A stretch of 64,000 nucleotides of DNA from Microbacterium album (lineage in GTDB: Bacteria; Actinomycetota; Actinomycetes; Actinomycetales; Microbacteriaceae), in contig NZ_BMJY01000012.1 of the NCBI RefSeq assembly GCF_014643695.1, positions 26,259 through 90,258 on the forward strand, in the 5' to 3' direction. Shown here in pieces: positions 50,848 through 59,256 of this stretch. Position 1 is the stretch's first letter, and every line of letters starts with the position of its first letter. The notes under the pieces are model-generated. The model had not been told where the DNA came from. It did no database searches and saw only the letters and a program-made list of their open reading frames with translations. The translations under genes and the position numbers were made by a program.

Positions 50848-50878
50848 GGCGGGACGCCGTCTGCGGCGACGTCCCGCC
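50848..50878 (+). terminator. Hairpin after the large binding-protein gene
   Basis: GGCGGGACG (50848-50856) pairs with CGTCCCGCC (50870-50878) around an inner stem CGCCG-TCTG-CGGCG, followed by CCACG. It splits the pst-like cluster into an upstream transcript (pstC-pstA-pstS-867aa gene) and a downstream one. The gap 50879-50990 has AGAGGGAA before the next ATG but no clear promoter. Confidence 0.7.
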
Positions 50879-50990
50879 CCACGCGGTGCCGACCGCGGCT
50901 ACGGCCGGCGCCGATCGACGAGCCACGCGGGCCCGCCCGTGAGTCTCGGCCCCCATCCCCCGTCAACTCCCAAGAGAGGGAACTTCAGCA

Positions 50991-52100
50991 ATGAAACTCA
51001 CCAAGAAGGGTATCGCGCTCGGCGCGGCCCTCGGCCTCGTCGCGACGCTCGCGGTCGGTGCGCCCGCGCACGCCGAGCCGGTCTCGCAGAGCTACGTCAT
51101 CGCGGGCTCCGACACGCTGCAGGAGTCGGTCAACGCGCTGACGAACGGCACGACCATCTCCGGCGCGAACGTCCGCGTCCTCGCCGGCGGCCGCACGCTC
51201 GGCAACTTCGACGCGTTCGGCTCCGAGGGCATCCAGACGAAGTCGGGCGGTCCGGTCTTCGCCCGTCCCGGTGGTTCGGGCGCCGGTGTCAACGCGCTGC
51301 GCGCCTCGATCGACGGCACGACGCCGTTCAGCCAGAACACGTCGCCGAGCATCCCGGCCAAGACCATCGCCGGTCAGGTCGACATCGCCCGCTCGTCGAG
51401 CGCCCCGGCCGCGAACGTCATCCACCCCGATGGCAAGCTCGCGTGGATCCCGTTCGGCCGCGACGCCGTGGCGTACGCCTACAAGGGCGACCCCCGCCTG
51501 GGCAGCCTCACGACGGCGCAGCTGCGTCAGATCTACGAGGCGAACGGCTCGAAGGTCAACATCAACGGTGTCGAGGTGACCGCGCTCATCCCGCAGAGCG
51601 CGTCCGGCACGCGTTCGTTCTTCCTCTCGTCGATCGGCGTCGGCACGGTCGGCAACACGGTCGTGACGGAGAACAACACGATCCCCGAGAACAACGGCTC
51701 CGTGCTCGCCGGCTACAACAACGTCATCGTGCCGTTCTCGGCTGCGGCGTGGATCGCCCAGAAGAACGGCGCCGCCGGCGTCAACACGATCGCGAGCGAT
51801 GTCCACCTCGGCAGCCCGAACGGCGTCTCGCCGACCACCGGCACCACGACGCTTGCCGCGAGCAGCGCCTTCTACAACTCGTCGTTCGGTCGCAACACCT
51901 ACCTGATCGCCGAGTACGCGCGCATCAACCCGGCCGACCCGCGTTACGACGCCGACCTGGCTGCGGTCCTCAACCCGGCGGTGCCGCAGAGCCTGACCAA
52001 CTTCGGCACGTTCATCTCCACCGCCGGCGCCGTGAAGTCGCGCTTCGGCTTCCTCGCCCCGAGCGACACCTCCATCATCCGCACGCACGTCGACGGCTAA
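50991..52100 (+). CDS. Secreted PstS-like binding protein
   Basis: A 369-residue exported protein with signal peptide MKLTKKGIALGAALGLVATL and cleavage after AHA. The fold pattern follows PstS: SYVIAGSDTLQESVNAL, GQVDIARSSSAP, LGSLTTAQLRQIYEANG and the ligand-loop PQSASGTRSFFLSS (where classical PstS has RxDxSGT). No anchor, lipobox or linker is present, so it should be freely secreted or bound by partners. The stop is TAA, codon use is strongly biased to C-ending codons, and hairpins fence it with the next gene, all signs of high expression. Confidence 0.75.
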   Translation: MKLTKKGIALGAALGLVATLAVGAPAHAEPVSQSYVIAGSDTLQESVNALTNGTTISGANVRVLAGGRTLGNFDAFGSEGIQTKSGGPVFARPGGSGAGVNALRASIDGTTPFSQNTSPSIPAKTIAGQVDIARSSSAPAANVIHPDGKLAWIPFGRDAVAYAYKGDPRLGSLTTAQLRQIYEANGSKVNINGVEVTALIPQSASGTRSFFLSSIGVGTVGNTVVTENNTIPENNGSVLAGYNNVIVPFSAAAWIAQKNGAAGVNTIASDVHLGSPNGVSPTTGTTTLAASSAFYNSSFGRNTYLIAEYARINPADPRYDADLAAVLNPAVPQSLTNFGTFISTAGAVKSRFGFLAPSDTSIIRTHVDG

Positions 52101-52121
52101 GACCCCTAGGAGACGACTGCA

Positions 52122-53297
52122 ATGTCCATCAAGAAGATCGCCCAGCGCGCCGCCATCGCGGTGGCCGCCGCCGGCCTGGTGATCGCGGGCTTCGCGGCCC
52201 CCGCTCACGCGGCCGAGACCACGACCCCGGGCTTCCGTGGTGGGTTCTGGCCCGCCGATGCCGGCGACGGCATCCTCCAGGAGTTCGGCAAGGTTTACGG
52301 CTGGACCGAGGCCACCATCGCGCTCGCGAAGCCGGAGAACTCGACCGGGAACCAGGATATGGCGGACGAGCGGTTCACGTTCTCGCACCCCGACACCACC
52401 CAGGCGTTCACCTTCATCGCCCCGCGCGGCAAGGAGCACCTCTGGAACGAGTGGAACGCCTTCGAGCCGATCGGCCTCCGCGGCCCCGGCGCCCCGGGCA
52501 TCTGGCTGCCGACCATCAACTTCGGCGCCATGTCGACCCCGGGCAACGGCAGCCCCGCCGGCAACGGCGGCGTCCGTGCCGCCGGCGGCGAGTACAGCGT
52601 CGGCATCGCGTTCACGAAGTTCAACGGCATCCACGTCTCGCCCGACGGCATGTTCTTCCAGCACATCATCGTCGAGCCGGGCAGCGGCGACTGGCGCTTC
52701 GACCCGGTCCAGCCCCCCGCGGGCCACGTCTGGGGTCAGGCGTACGGCGAGTGGGACCCGACGCTGCGTAACGGCGCCGGTGGTTGGAAGGCGCCGACGG
52801 CCGCGCCGGAGGGCGGCAGCTTCACCTCGAACGTCGAGGCGGATGTGGTCGAGGACGTCACGACGCCCCCGACGGGCAAGTTCGAGCTGAGTGCGCCCGC
52901 CAACGCGACGGCTCGCATCGGCGACGCGAAGATCGTCGACGGCCAGTCGGTCTCGACCGGCAAGCTCGGCCAGTTCTCGGTGACGGACGACCGCGTCGAG
53001 CTCAAGGGCTGGGAGCTGACCACGGCGGTCGAGGACTTCAAAAAGGCCGGCAGCGAGGACATCCTCAAGAGCGCCCTCGGCGTGAAGCCGGTCCTGGTGA
53101 CCCCGGTCGCCGGCGTCACGGCGGGTGCCGAGCAGGTGGCCGGCTCGGCTATCTACCCGTCGACGTTCGCGGAGGCTGCCGCCGGCGCCGCGCGCGGCAA
53201 GGCGACGTTCGACGCCGACCTGACGTTCAAGGCCCCCAAGGGTGCGGACGCGGGTACGTACACGTCGAAGCTCACGATGACGCTGGTCTCCAAGTAA
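52122..53297 (+). CDS. WxL-like secreted surface protein
   Basis: A 391-residue exported protein with signal peptide MSIKKIAQRAAIAVAAAGLV (cleavage near AHA). A large N-terminal domain (FRGGFWPADAGDGILQEF ... EYSVGIAFTKFNG) is followed by a C-terminal domain from about 250: GKFELSAPANATARIGDAK, QFSVTDDRVELKGWELTTAV, ending SKLTMTLVSK. That final beta domain resembles WxL domains (with TWTL-like end), which bind peptidoglycan in Firmicutes and actinobacteria. The next gene is a DUF916 protein, the usual WxL partner. AGGAG precedes the ATG; TAA stop; biased codons. Confidence 0.6.
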   Translation: MSIKKIAQRAAIAVAAAGLVIAGFAAPAHAAETTTPGFRGGFWPADAGDGILQEFGKVYGWTEATIALAKPENSTGNQDMADERFTFSHPDTTQAFTFIAPRGKEHLWNEWNAFEPIGLRGPGAPGIWLPTINFGAMSTPGNGSPAGNGGVRAAGGEYSVGIAFTKFNGIHVSPDGMFFQHIIVEPGSGDWRFDPVQPPAGHVWGQAYGEWDPTLRNGAGGWKAPTAAPEGGSFTSNVEADVVEDVTTPPTGKFELSAPANATARIGDAKIVDGQSVSTGKLGQFSVTDDRVELKGWELTTAVEDFKKAGSEDILKSALGVKPVLVTPVAGVTAGAEQVAGSAIYPSTFAEAAAGAARGKATFDADLTFKAPKGADAGTYTSKLTMTLVSK

Positions 53298-53328
53298 GCA
53301 GCACAGCGGGATCGGCCCGTATCGGGCG

Positions 53329-53365
53329 CCCGCGGGCATACGGCACCCGGCCGTATGCCCGCGGG
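53329..53365 (+). terminator. Terminator hairpin after the WxL-like gene
   Basis: CCCGCGGGCATACGG (53329-53343) and its exact inverse (53351-53365) make a perfect 15-bp stem with a CACCCGG loop. It sits 32 bp past the TAA stop and closes the predicted abundant two-gene transcript (50991-53297). Confidence 0.8.
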
Positions 53366-53428
53366 AACCCGCTTCCCGGCCATCCGCAGCACCCCCGTCC
53401 GTACGCCGCAGCCGCGGCCGCATCCCGA

Positions 53429-54556
53429 ATGCGATCCCGAATCGTGAACGCACCCTCCCTCACCCCATCCCGCGCCGCCCGGCCCCTCGTCGTCGCCGTC
53501 GCGGCCGCGCTGCTCGCGCTCGTCCTGACGCTCGGCGGCGCGCTCACCGCGCGCGCCGACGACACGATCGGCGTCTCGGGCGCCCCCGCAACCGACACCG
53601 GCGATGCGGACGGCCGCACGCGCTTCAGCTACGAGCTCGACCCGGGGCAGCAGGTCAACGACTTCTATCTCGTCTCGAACACGGGGACCACGGCCCAGGA
53701 GTTCACGATCCTGGCGACCGACGCCTACAACGACAACGAGGGCAACTACGGCCTGCTCGCGACCGAGGAGGATCCGTCCGAGATCGGCACGTGGGTGCGC
53801 TTCGAGGGCGATACGGGCCGGCTGCGGTTCACTCTCGAGCCCGGCGAGAGCCGGCTGGTCCCGTTCACCGTCACCGTTCCGGCGGACGCCCGCCCGGGAG
53901 ACCACGCGGGCGGCATCGGGGCGTCGGTCGTGACGCCCGAGGGCCAGGTCCTGGTCGACCGGCGCATCGCCTCCCGGATGTATGTGCGCGTCTCCGGTGA
54001 GCTGCAGCCGCTCCTGGCCGTCAGCAGCCTCGAGGCGTCGCACTCGACGAGCTGGAACCCCTTCGCCGGGGACGTCACGATCACCTACACGATCCAGAAC
54101 ACGGGCAACGTCGCCCTCGCCGCGCGCTCGGTCGCGGACGTGCGCACCTGGTTCGGCATCCACCTCGGCGGCGACGACGGCTACGTGCGGGAGGAGCTCG
54201 CGGAGCTGCTGCCGGGCAACGCGCGCACGGTCGAGGTCACCGTGCCGGGCATCGGCGCCTGGGGCCTGCTCCAGCCGGCGGTCGCGATCCAGCCCTTCGC
54301 CGAGGGCGAGATGTCGGAGCCGGTCAACGCACCGCAGAGCTTCCGCGACACCACGATCATCGCCGTGCCGTGGCTGCTGCTCGCGGTGCTGCTCGTCGCG
54401 GCGGCGGCGTGGCTCGTGATCCGCCAGCGGCGGAAGAGCGACGAGAAGCGTGCCGCGGCCTGGATGCAGCACATGGAGGCCGAGGCGCGACGCAAGGCCC
54501 TGGAAGAGCCGGAGCAGACGCTCGTCGCGTCTCAGGGAGGGAACGACCGTGCCTGA
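53429..54556 (+). CDS. DUF916-type WxL-associated surface protein, membrane-anchored
   Basis: A 375-residue envelope protein: N-terminal signal segment (VVAVAAALLALVLTLGGAL), two immunoglobulin-like domains of DUF916/DUF3324 type (RFSYELDPGQQVNDFYLVSNTG; TVPADARPGDHAGGIGASVV; ITYTIQNTGNVALAARS), a transmembrane helix (PWLLLAVLLVAAAAWLVI) and a basic cytoplasmic tail. DUF916 proteins are encoded beside WxL proteins and bind them and peptidoglycan in lactic acid bacteria. The start is ATG 53429 (GTG 53444 possible), neither with a strong ribosome site. Its end overlaps the next gene by eight bases. Confidence 0.8.
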   Translation: MRSRIVNAPSLTPSRAARPLVVAVAAALLALVLTLGGALTARADDTIGVSGAPATDTGDADGRTRFSYELDPGQQVNDFYLVSNTGTTAQEFTILATDAYNDNEGNYGLLATEEDPSEIGTWVRFEGDTGRLRFTLEPGESRLVPFTVTVPADARPGDHAGGIGASVVTPEGQVLVDRRIASRMYVRVSGELQPLLAVSSLEASHSTSWNPFAGDVTITYTIQNTGNVALAARSVADVRTWFGIHLGGDDGYVREELAELLPGNARTVEVTVPGIGAWGLLQPAVAIQPFAEGEMSEPVNAPQSFRDTTIIAVPWLLLAVLLVAAAAWLVIRQRRKSDEKRAAAWMQHMEAEARRKALEEPEQTLVASQGGNDRA

Positions 54557-55385
54557 CACCACCATCGTCCGTCAGTCCATCCGCGATGCCGCGGGTGCCC
54601 GGTTCCGGCGCCGGTTGCGCCGGGGCCTGCTCGGGGCTGCAGCGGCGGGCATCGCGACCGCGATGCTCCTCGCGACACCCGCGACGGCGCTCGTGCCCGA
54701 CCTGCCCGGACCGACGATCCAGGTCGAGGTCGTGCAGACATCTGGCGGGGGCGGCGCCGGAGGCGGCGGCGGTGGCGGCCAGGACCCGGCGGGCGGCGGT
54801 GGCGCACCTGCCCCCGCCGGTCCCGCCCAGACGCCGTCGGGCAGCGGCACGTGGCCCGCGGGCGGCGGCACGTCCGACCCCGCGCCCGGAGCGCAGACCC
54901 CGCAGGACGACTCTCCCGAGCCCGCGGCAGCGGACGGCACGTTCTATGTCGGCGCGCTGCAGAGCGAGGTGCGTCCCTCCCTGTGGTGGGACGGCGGAGA
55001 GGTGACGGTTCGGCTGCCCGTGCGCAATCTCTCGCCCGAGCGCTTCGACGGCCGCGTCGAGTTCGTCCTGACGACGTTCTTCGGCATGGAGATCGGACGC
55101 CAGTCGGTCGCGGTGCGCCAGCTCGAGCCGGGCATCGCCGAGGAGGCGCGCGCGTCGTTCGCGTCGCCCGGGCCGTGGACGTTCTACTCCGCGTCGGCGA
55201 CGTTCGTGCCCCCGGAGAAGATCGGGGACGCGGCGACGGAGGAGGTCGCCCGCGAGGCGTTCGTGCTCGTCCCGCCCATCGCGCTGCTCGTGACGCTCGG
55301 CCTCATCGTCGCCGCCGTGTTCGGGTTCCGCTTCCTCCGCGAGCGCGCGGTGGCCGCCACCCCGGTGCCCGGGGCCGCGGCATGA
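54549..55385 (+). CDS. Gly-rich membrane-anchored surface protein of unknown function
   Basis: A 278-residue exported protein. Signal segment (LLGAAAAGIATAMLLATPATA), a Gly/Ala/Pro-rich stretch (about 65-130), a compact beta domain (FYVGALQSEVRPSLWWDG ... VTVRLPVRNLSPERFDG ... FFGMEIGRQ) and a C-terminal transmembrane helix (IALLVTLGLIVAAVFGFRFL). It overlaps the DUF916 gene by eight bases and the sortase-like gene by four. The beta domain resembles extracellular bacterial Ig-like folds. Likely a component of the same surface complex; no family name can be given. Confidence 0.7.
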   Translation: MPDTTIVRQSIRDAAGARFRRRLRRGLLGAAAAGIATAMLLATPATALVPDLPGPTIQVEVVQTSGGGGAGGGGGGGQDPAGGGGAPAPAGPAQTPSGSGTWPAGGGTSDPAPGAQTPQDDSPEPAAADGTFYVGALQSEVRPSLWWDGGEVTVRLPVRNLSPERFDGRVEFVLTTFFGMEIGRQSVAVRQLEPGIAEEARASFASPGPWTFYSASATFVPPEKIGDAATEEVAREAFVLVPPIALLVTLGLIVAAVFGFRFLRERAVAATPVPGAAA

Positions 55386-56401
55386 CCGCCCTGGCCGATC
55401 CGCCCGCGGTCGCCCCACCTCCCGCGCCTCCCGCGCCTCCCGCGCTCCCGGAGGAGCGGCCCGCTCCGACGCGCTCGCGGCGTCCGCCGAAGCCGCCGAA
55501 GCCGCCGCGGGCCCCGCGCCCGCCCCGACGGCCGCCGCGCGTGCTCGAGCCGCTCTCGCCCCGGCAGCGTCTCGCGCGCGGGGTGGTCGGGCTGCTCACG
55601 GTCTTCCTGATCGGCTTCGTCCTCAGCGTCGTCGTGTACAGCCACCTCGCGCACGCGATCGCCCAGAACGGGCTGCGGGGCGAGTACGCCGCCCAGCTGG
55701 AGGAGGGCACCGCGCCGGTGTCCGAGGGCACATTCGACGACGTGCTGCTGCGGGACGGCGCGCCGGTCGGCATCATCGAGATCCCTGCGCTCGGGGTGTC
55801 CGAGGTCATCGTCGAGGGCACCGGAGCGGGGGAGCTCAAGCTCGGTCCCGGGCATCGGCGCAGCACCGTGCTGCCCGGCCAGGAGGGCGTGAGCGTGCTG
55901 ATGGGACGCGCCGCCGCGTACGGAGGTCCGTTCGGAGGCATCCAGCAGCTGTCGCCCGGCGAGAAGCTGACCGTCACCACAGGCGAGGGCGAGCACGTCT
56001 ACGAGGTGATCGGCGTGCGCTACGCCGGCGATCCCGCGCCGCCCGCCGTGCAGCCGGGGGAGGGGCGCCTCGTGCTCACCACGGCCCGCGGGGCGCCGTA
56101 CTTCCCGCAGGGGATCGCGCGCGTGGACGCGCGCCTCATCACCGAGGCGCAGCCCGCGGGACCGCGTCAGACGACCGCGCTGTCGCTGCCCCCCGAGCAC
56201 CAGGAGCTCGCAGGCGACGCCCGCCACCTCTGGCAGACCCTGTTCACCGTACAGCTGCTGGTCGCGTCGCTCGTCGCCGCGGCATGGTCGCTGTCGCGCT
56301 TCGGGCGCCGGCGCACGGTGATCGTGTTCACCCCGGTCCTGCTGCTGGTCGCGCTGCTCGTCGCCGATCAGGTGACGCTGCTCCTTCCCAACCTGCTGTG
56401 A
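55382..56401 (+). CDS. Sortase-fold protein lacking catalytic His and Cys (pseudosortase)
   Basis: A 339-residue protein with a proline-rich cytoplasmic N-terminus (about 1-60), a transmembrane helix ([19 protein letters not shown]), a sortase beta-barrel (about 115-235) and two C-terminal helices. The barrel reads [20 protein letters not shown] and [16 protein letters not shown], followed by [19 protein letters not shown], where active class E/F sortases have GHRTTYGAPF: the catalytic histidine is Arg. At the second site, [12 protein letters not shown] stands where LTLTTC carries the nucleophile cysteine: here Ala. It should therefore be unable to transpeptidate and may act as a scaffold. 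No frameshift is needed to read it. Confidence 0.75.
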   Translation: MTALADPPAVAPPPAPPAPPALPEERPAPTRSRRPPKPPKPPRAPRPPRRPPRVLEPLSPRQRLARGVVGLLTVFLIGFVLSVVVYSHLAHAIAQNGLRGEYAAQLEEGTAPVSEGTFDDVLLRDGAPVGIIEIPALGVSEVIVEGTGAGELKLGPGHRRSTVLPGQEGVSVLMGRAAAYGGPFGGIQQLSPGEKLTVTTGEGEHVYEVIGVRYAGDPAPPAVQPGEGRLVLTTARGAPYFPQGIARVDARLITEAQPAGPRQTTALSLPPEHQELAGDARHLWQTLFTVQLLVASLVAAAWSLSRFGRRRTVIVFTPVLLLVALLVADQVTLLLPNLL

Positions 56402-56441
56402 CACGCGCCGACGCGTCACCCCCGATCCGCCTGGAGAAACC

Positions 56442-57434
56442 GTGAACACCACCCCCTCCGACCCCATGCCGGCCGCCGGCGCGTCCGACTCGGTGACCGA
56501 GGTCCTGCCGCCCGTGACCGAAGGGCGCCGCGTGCGTCGCTCGGCCGAGGCCGCCGCGGACGTGACCACCGTCGCACCGCCCGTCTCCGCCCCCGTGCCG
56601 TCGTCCGTGTCGTCGTCCGTGCCGCCGCTGCCGTCGCTGGCGGACCCTGCGGATCCCGGGCTCGCGGAGCTGCATGCCGAGAACATCTCGGCGTGGTTCG
56701 GCGACCACCAGGTGCTCGATCGCGTCACGCTCACCATGCGCCCCGGCCAGGTGACGGCGCTGATCGGACCGTCGGGCTGCGGCAAGTCGACGTTCCTGCG
56801 CATCCTGAACCGCATGCACGAACTCGTCCCCTCAGCCTCGCTGGCGGGCGAGGTGCTCCTCGACGGGCAGGACATCTACGATCCGACGAAGAAGCTCACC
56901 GACGCGCGCAAGCACATCGGGATGGTGTTCCAGAAGCCCAACCCGTTCCCGGCGATGTCGATCTACGACAACGTGATCGCCGGGCTGAAGCTGGCGGGCA
57001 TCCGGGCCGATCGCGACACGAAGGACGAGCTCGTCCAGTCCTGCCTGTCGAAGGCGGGCCTGTGGAACGAGGTCAAGGACCGCCTGCGCGCCCCCGGCGG
57101 CGGACTGTCGGGCGGTCAGCAGCAGCGCCTGTGCATCGCGCGCTCGCTCGCCGTGAAGCCGCGCGTGCTGCTGATGGACGAGCCCTGTTCGGCGCTGGAC
57201 CCCACCTCGACCCGTGTCATCGAGGAGACGATGGCCGAGCTGCAGAAGGAGGTCACGATCGTGATCGTGACGCACAACATGCAGCAGGCCCAGCGCGTGT
57301 CTCAGGAGTGCGCGTTCTTCCTCGCGGCTCGCGGCACGCCCGGCGCGATCGTCGAGCACGGGGACACGGAGGCGATGTTCTCCGAGCCGCAGGACCAGCG
57401 CACCTACGACTACGTCAACGGCCGCTTCGGATAG
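56442..57434 (+). CDS. pstB: Phosphate-type ABC transporter ATPase PstB with long N-terminal extension
   Basis: The ATPase that completes the pstC/pstA/pstS importer. Walker [10 protein letters not shown] (109-117), signature [16 protein letters not shown], Walker [14 protein letters not shown], and H-loop IVTHNMQQA are the PstB pattern. [20 protein letters not shown] is the typical Q-loop. About 75 Pro/Ser/Val-rich residues precede the domain (usual PstB is about 255 residues), possibly a docking tail. GTG 56442 follows GGAG. It lies 40 bp after the pseudosortase gene, eight kb from pstS. Confidence 0.93.
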   Translation: MNTTPSDPMPAAGASDSVTEVLPPVTEGRRVRRSAEAAADVTTVAPPVSAPVPSSVSSSVPPLPSLADPADPGLAELHAENISAWFGDHQVLDRVTLTMRPGQVTALIGPSGCGKSTFLRILNRMHELVPSASLAGEVLLDGQDIYDPTKKLTDARKHIGMVFQKPNPFPAMSIYDNVIAGLKLAGIRADRDTKDELVQSCLSKAGLWNEVKDRLRAPGGGLSGGQQQRLCIARSLAVKPRVLLMDEPCSALDPTSTRVIEETMAELQKEVTIVIVTHNMQQAQRVSQECAFFLAARGTPGAIVEHGDTEAMFSEPQDQRTYDYVNGRFG

Positions 57435-57438
57435 GAGC

Positions 57439-59256
57439 GTGCCGGCGGATGGGAGCGTGCCGGTGAGTGAGGACCGCGACGAGCGGGACGGCGACAGCAC
57501 CCTGGTCGGCGCCCGCTTCCGGCTGGAAGAGCTGCTCGGCTCGGGCGGCAGCGCAGCCGTGTATCGAGCTGTCGACGTCCGAAGCGGTGCGGAGGTCGCC
57601 GTCAAGGTGCTGCACCCGCACCTGTGCGCCGACGCGGCGGCGCGCGATGCGTTCCTGCGGGAGGCGGAGCGCGTCCGTGTCGTCACGCATCCGCGCATCG
57701 TGGCGGTGCATGACGCCGGCCTGCACGACGCCGGCGGTGTCGTGCAGCCGTGGATCGCGATGGACCTGGTGCAGGGGCCCACGCTGCGCGAACACGTCGA
57801 GCGGGTGGGCCCGCTGGCCCCCGTCGAGGCCGTCGCCGTGCTGGTCGGCCTGCTCGACGGCCTCGAGGCGGCGCATCGGGCGGGTGTCGTACACCGCGAC
57901 ATCTCGCCGCAGAACATCGTGCTCAGCGGGTCCGACGGGCCGCTGCGTCCGGACGCCGTGCGGATTCTCGACTTCGGGCTCGCCGACGCCACCGGGCGCC
58001 GCACGACCGGCGCGGACATCCTGCTCGCCGACCGGGGGTCAGGATCCGTGGTCGGGAACGCCGCGTACATGTCGCCCGAGCAGGCGCAGGGACTTCCCGT
58101 GCGATCGGTGAGCGATCTGTACCAGGCGGCGGCCGTGCTCTACTTCGCGCTCACGGGTGCCCCGCCGTTCCCGCGCGCGACGACGGAGCAGGCGATGCGG
58201 GCGCACGTCGCGGCCCCGCCGCCCGTGCCCTCCGTGCTGGCGCCGGCCGCGCGCTCCCTCGATCGCATCGTGACCAAGGCGATGGCGAAGACCCCCGCGC
58301 ACCGCTTCCGCGACGCCGGGGAGCTGCGCGCCGCGCTGACATCCGCCGTGCCGACGCCCGCTGCGAGCGCCCTCCCCGGGGCCGAGTCCGAGCCCGAGGC
58401 GGAGACCGCGGCGATCGCGGAGGCGACCGCCGATCGCACCGGCGCCACGCGCGTCCTCGCTCGGACCCCGCTGGACGGCGAGCTGTCCTATCTGTCCGCC
58501 GCTTCCGCCGCTTCCGCCGCTTCACCTGTGGGGAGCGCCGGCGGGGACGCGCACTCCGGGCGCGCTCGACGTCGGTCGGCGAGCGGCGCGATCGCGGCCG
58601 CGGCGGTCGTGACCGTGGCGGTGCTCGGGGCCTGGGTGGCCGCCGCGTCCGACCCCCGCACCGCCGGTGCGGCGCAGGCTCCGCGCCCCTCGGTCTCCAC
58701 GCCGCCGCCCTCTCTGCCGACGCCCACCGGCACGCCGGACCACGTGCCCGCGGCGCCGTCACCGCCGCCCGAGGAGACGCAGGAGGAGCCGCCGCCCGAG
58801 CCCGAGCTCATCGATGTGCCGCTGCTGCACGGCACCCTGGCGGATGCCGAGGCGGCGCTGCGCGACGCGGGACTCGTGCTCGGCGCCGTCCTGCGCACCG
58901 ACGGCGCCGAGCCGGCCGACCGCGTGGTGCGGCAGGATCCCGCCGCGGGCGTGCGGATCGAGCGGGGCTCCGCGGTCGGCATCACGGTCACGAGCGGCAG
59001 CAACTCCGTGCCGTCCGTGGTGGGCCACTCACTCGGCACCGCGCGCGCCCTCGTGGAGTCGGCCGGCTTCTCGGTGCAGGTCACTCCCGTGGCGGATCCC
59101 GCCGCCGCGGTCGTCGCCGTCGAGCCCGTCGTCGGCACGGTGCTGCGCGTGGGCGTGACCGTCACCCTCGTGGTGCGGCCGCCGACCGAGCCCGAGCCGC
59201 CAGCCGGGCCGCCCCCCGCCACGCCCACGCCGACTCCGACGGGACAGAGCCCATGA
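57439..59256 (+). CDS. Membrane Ser/Thr kinase with PASTA domains
   Basis: A 605-residue Hanks-type kinase. Gly loop GSGGSAAVY (34-42), Lys56, catalytic loop HRDISPQN (152-159), and DFG (178-180). The catalytic-loop lysine of HRDIKPxN is a Ser here, as in a minority of bacterial kinases. A linker with a transmembrane helix (about 375-398), a Pro-rich stalk, and two PASTA-like repeats (about 457-525 and 526-590) follow, which would read muropeptides outside. The start is uncertain: a 12-bp GGAGCGTGCCGG sequence is duplicated, giving GTG starts at 57439, 57457 and 57463. Confidence 0.9.
   Translation: MPADGSVPVSEDRDERDGDSTLVGARFRLEELLGSGGSAAVYRAVDVRSGAEVAVKVLHPHLCADAAARDAFLREAERVRVVTHPRIVAVHDAGLHDAGGVVQPWIAMDLVQGPTLREHVERVGPLAPVEAVAVLVGLLDGLEAAHRAGVVHRDISPQNIVLSGSDGPLRPDAVRILDFGLADATGRRTTGADILLADRGSGSVVGNAAYMSPEQAQGLPVRSVSDLYQAAAVLYFALTGAPPFPRATTEQAMRAHVAAPPPVPSVLAPAARSLDRIVTKAMAKTPAHRFRDAGELRAALTSAVPTPAASALPGAESEPEAETAAIAEATADRTGATRVLARTPLDGELSYLSAASAASAASPVGSAGGDAHSGRARRRSASGAIAAAAVVTVAVLGAWVAAASDPRTAGAAQAPRPSVSTPPPSLPTPTGTPDHVPAAPSPPPEETQEEPPPEPELIDVPLLHGTLADAEAALRDAGLVLGAVLRTDGAEPADRVVRQDPAAGVRIERGSAVGITVTSGSNSVPSVVGHSLGTARALVESAGFSVQVTPVADPAAAVVAVEPVVGTVLRVGVTVTLVVRPPTEPEPPAGPPPATPTPTPTGQSP

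Noticed and set aside
50985..53453. Open frame of 822 codons opposite the PstS-like and WxL-like genes
   Set aside because: Caused by the strongly biased codons of the two real genes, which have signal peptides and TAA stops.
55382..56401. Active sortase
   Set aside because: Both catalytic positions (His and Cys) are replaced by Arg and Ala in the directly read codons.
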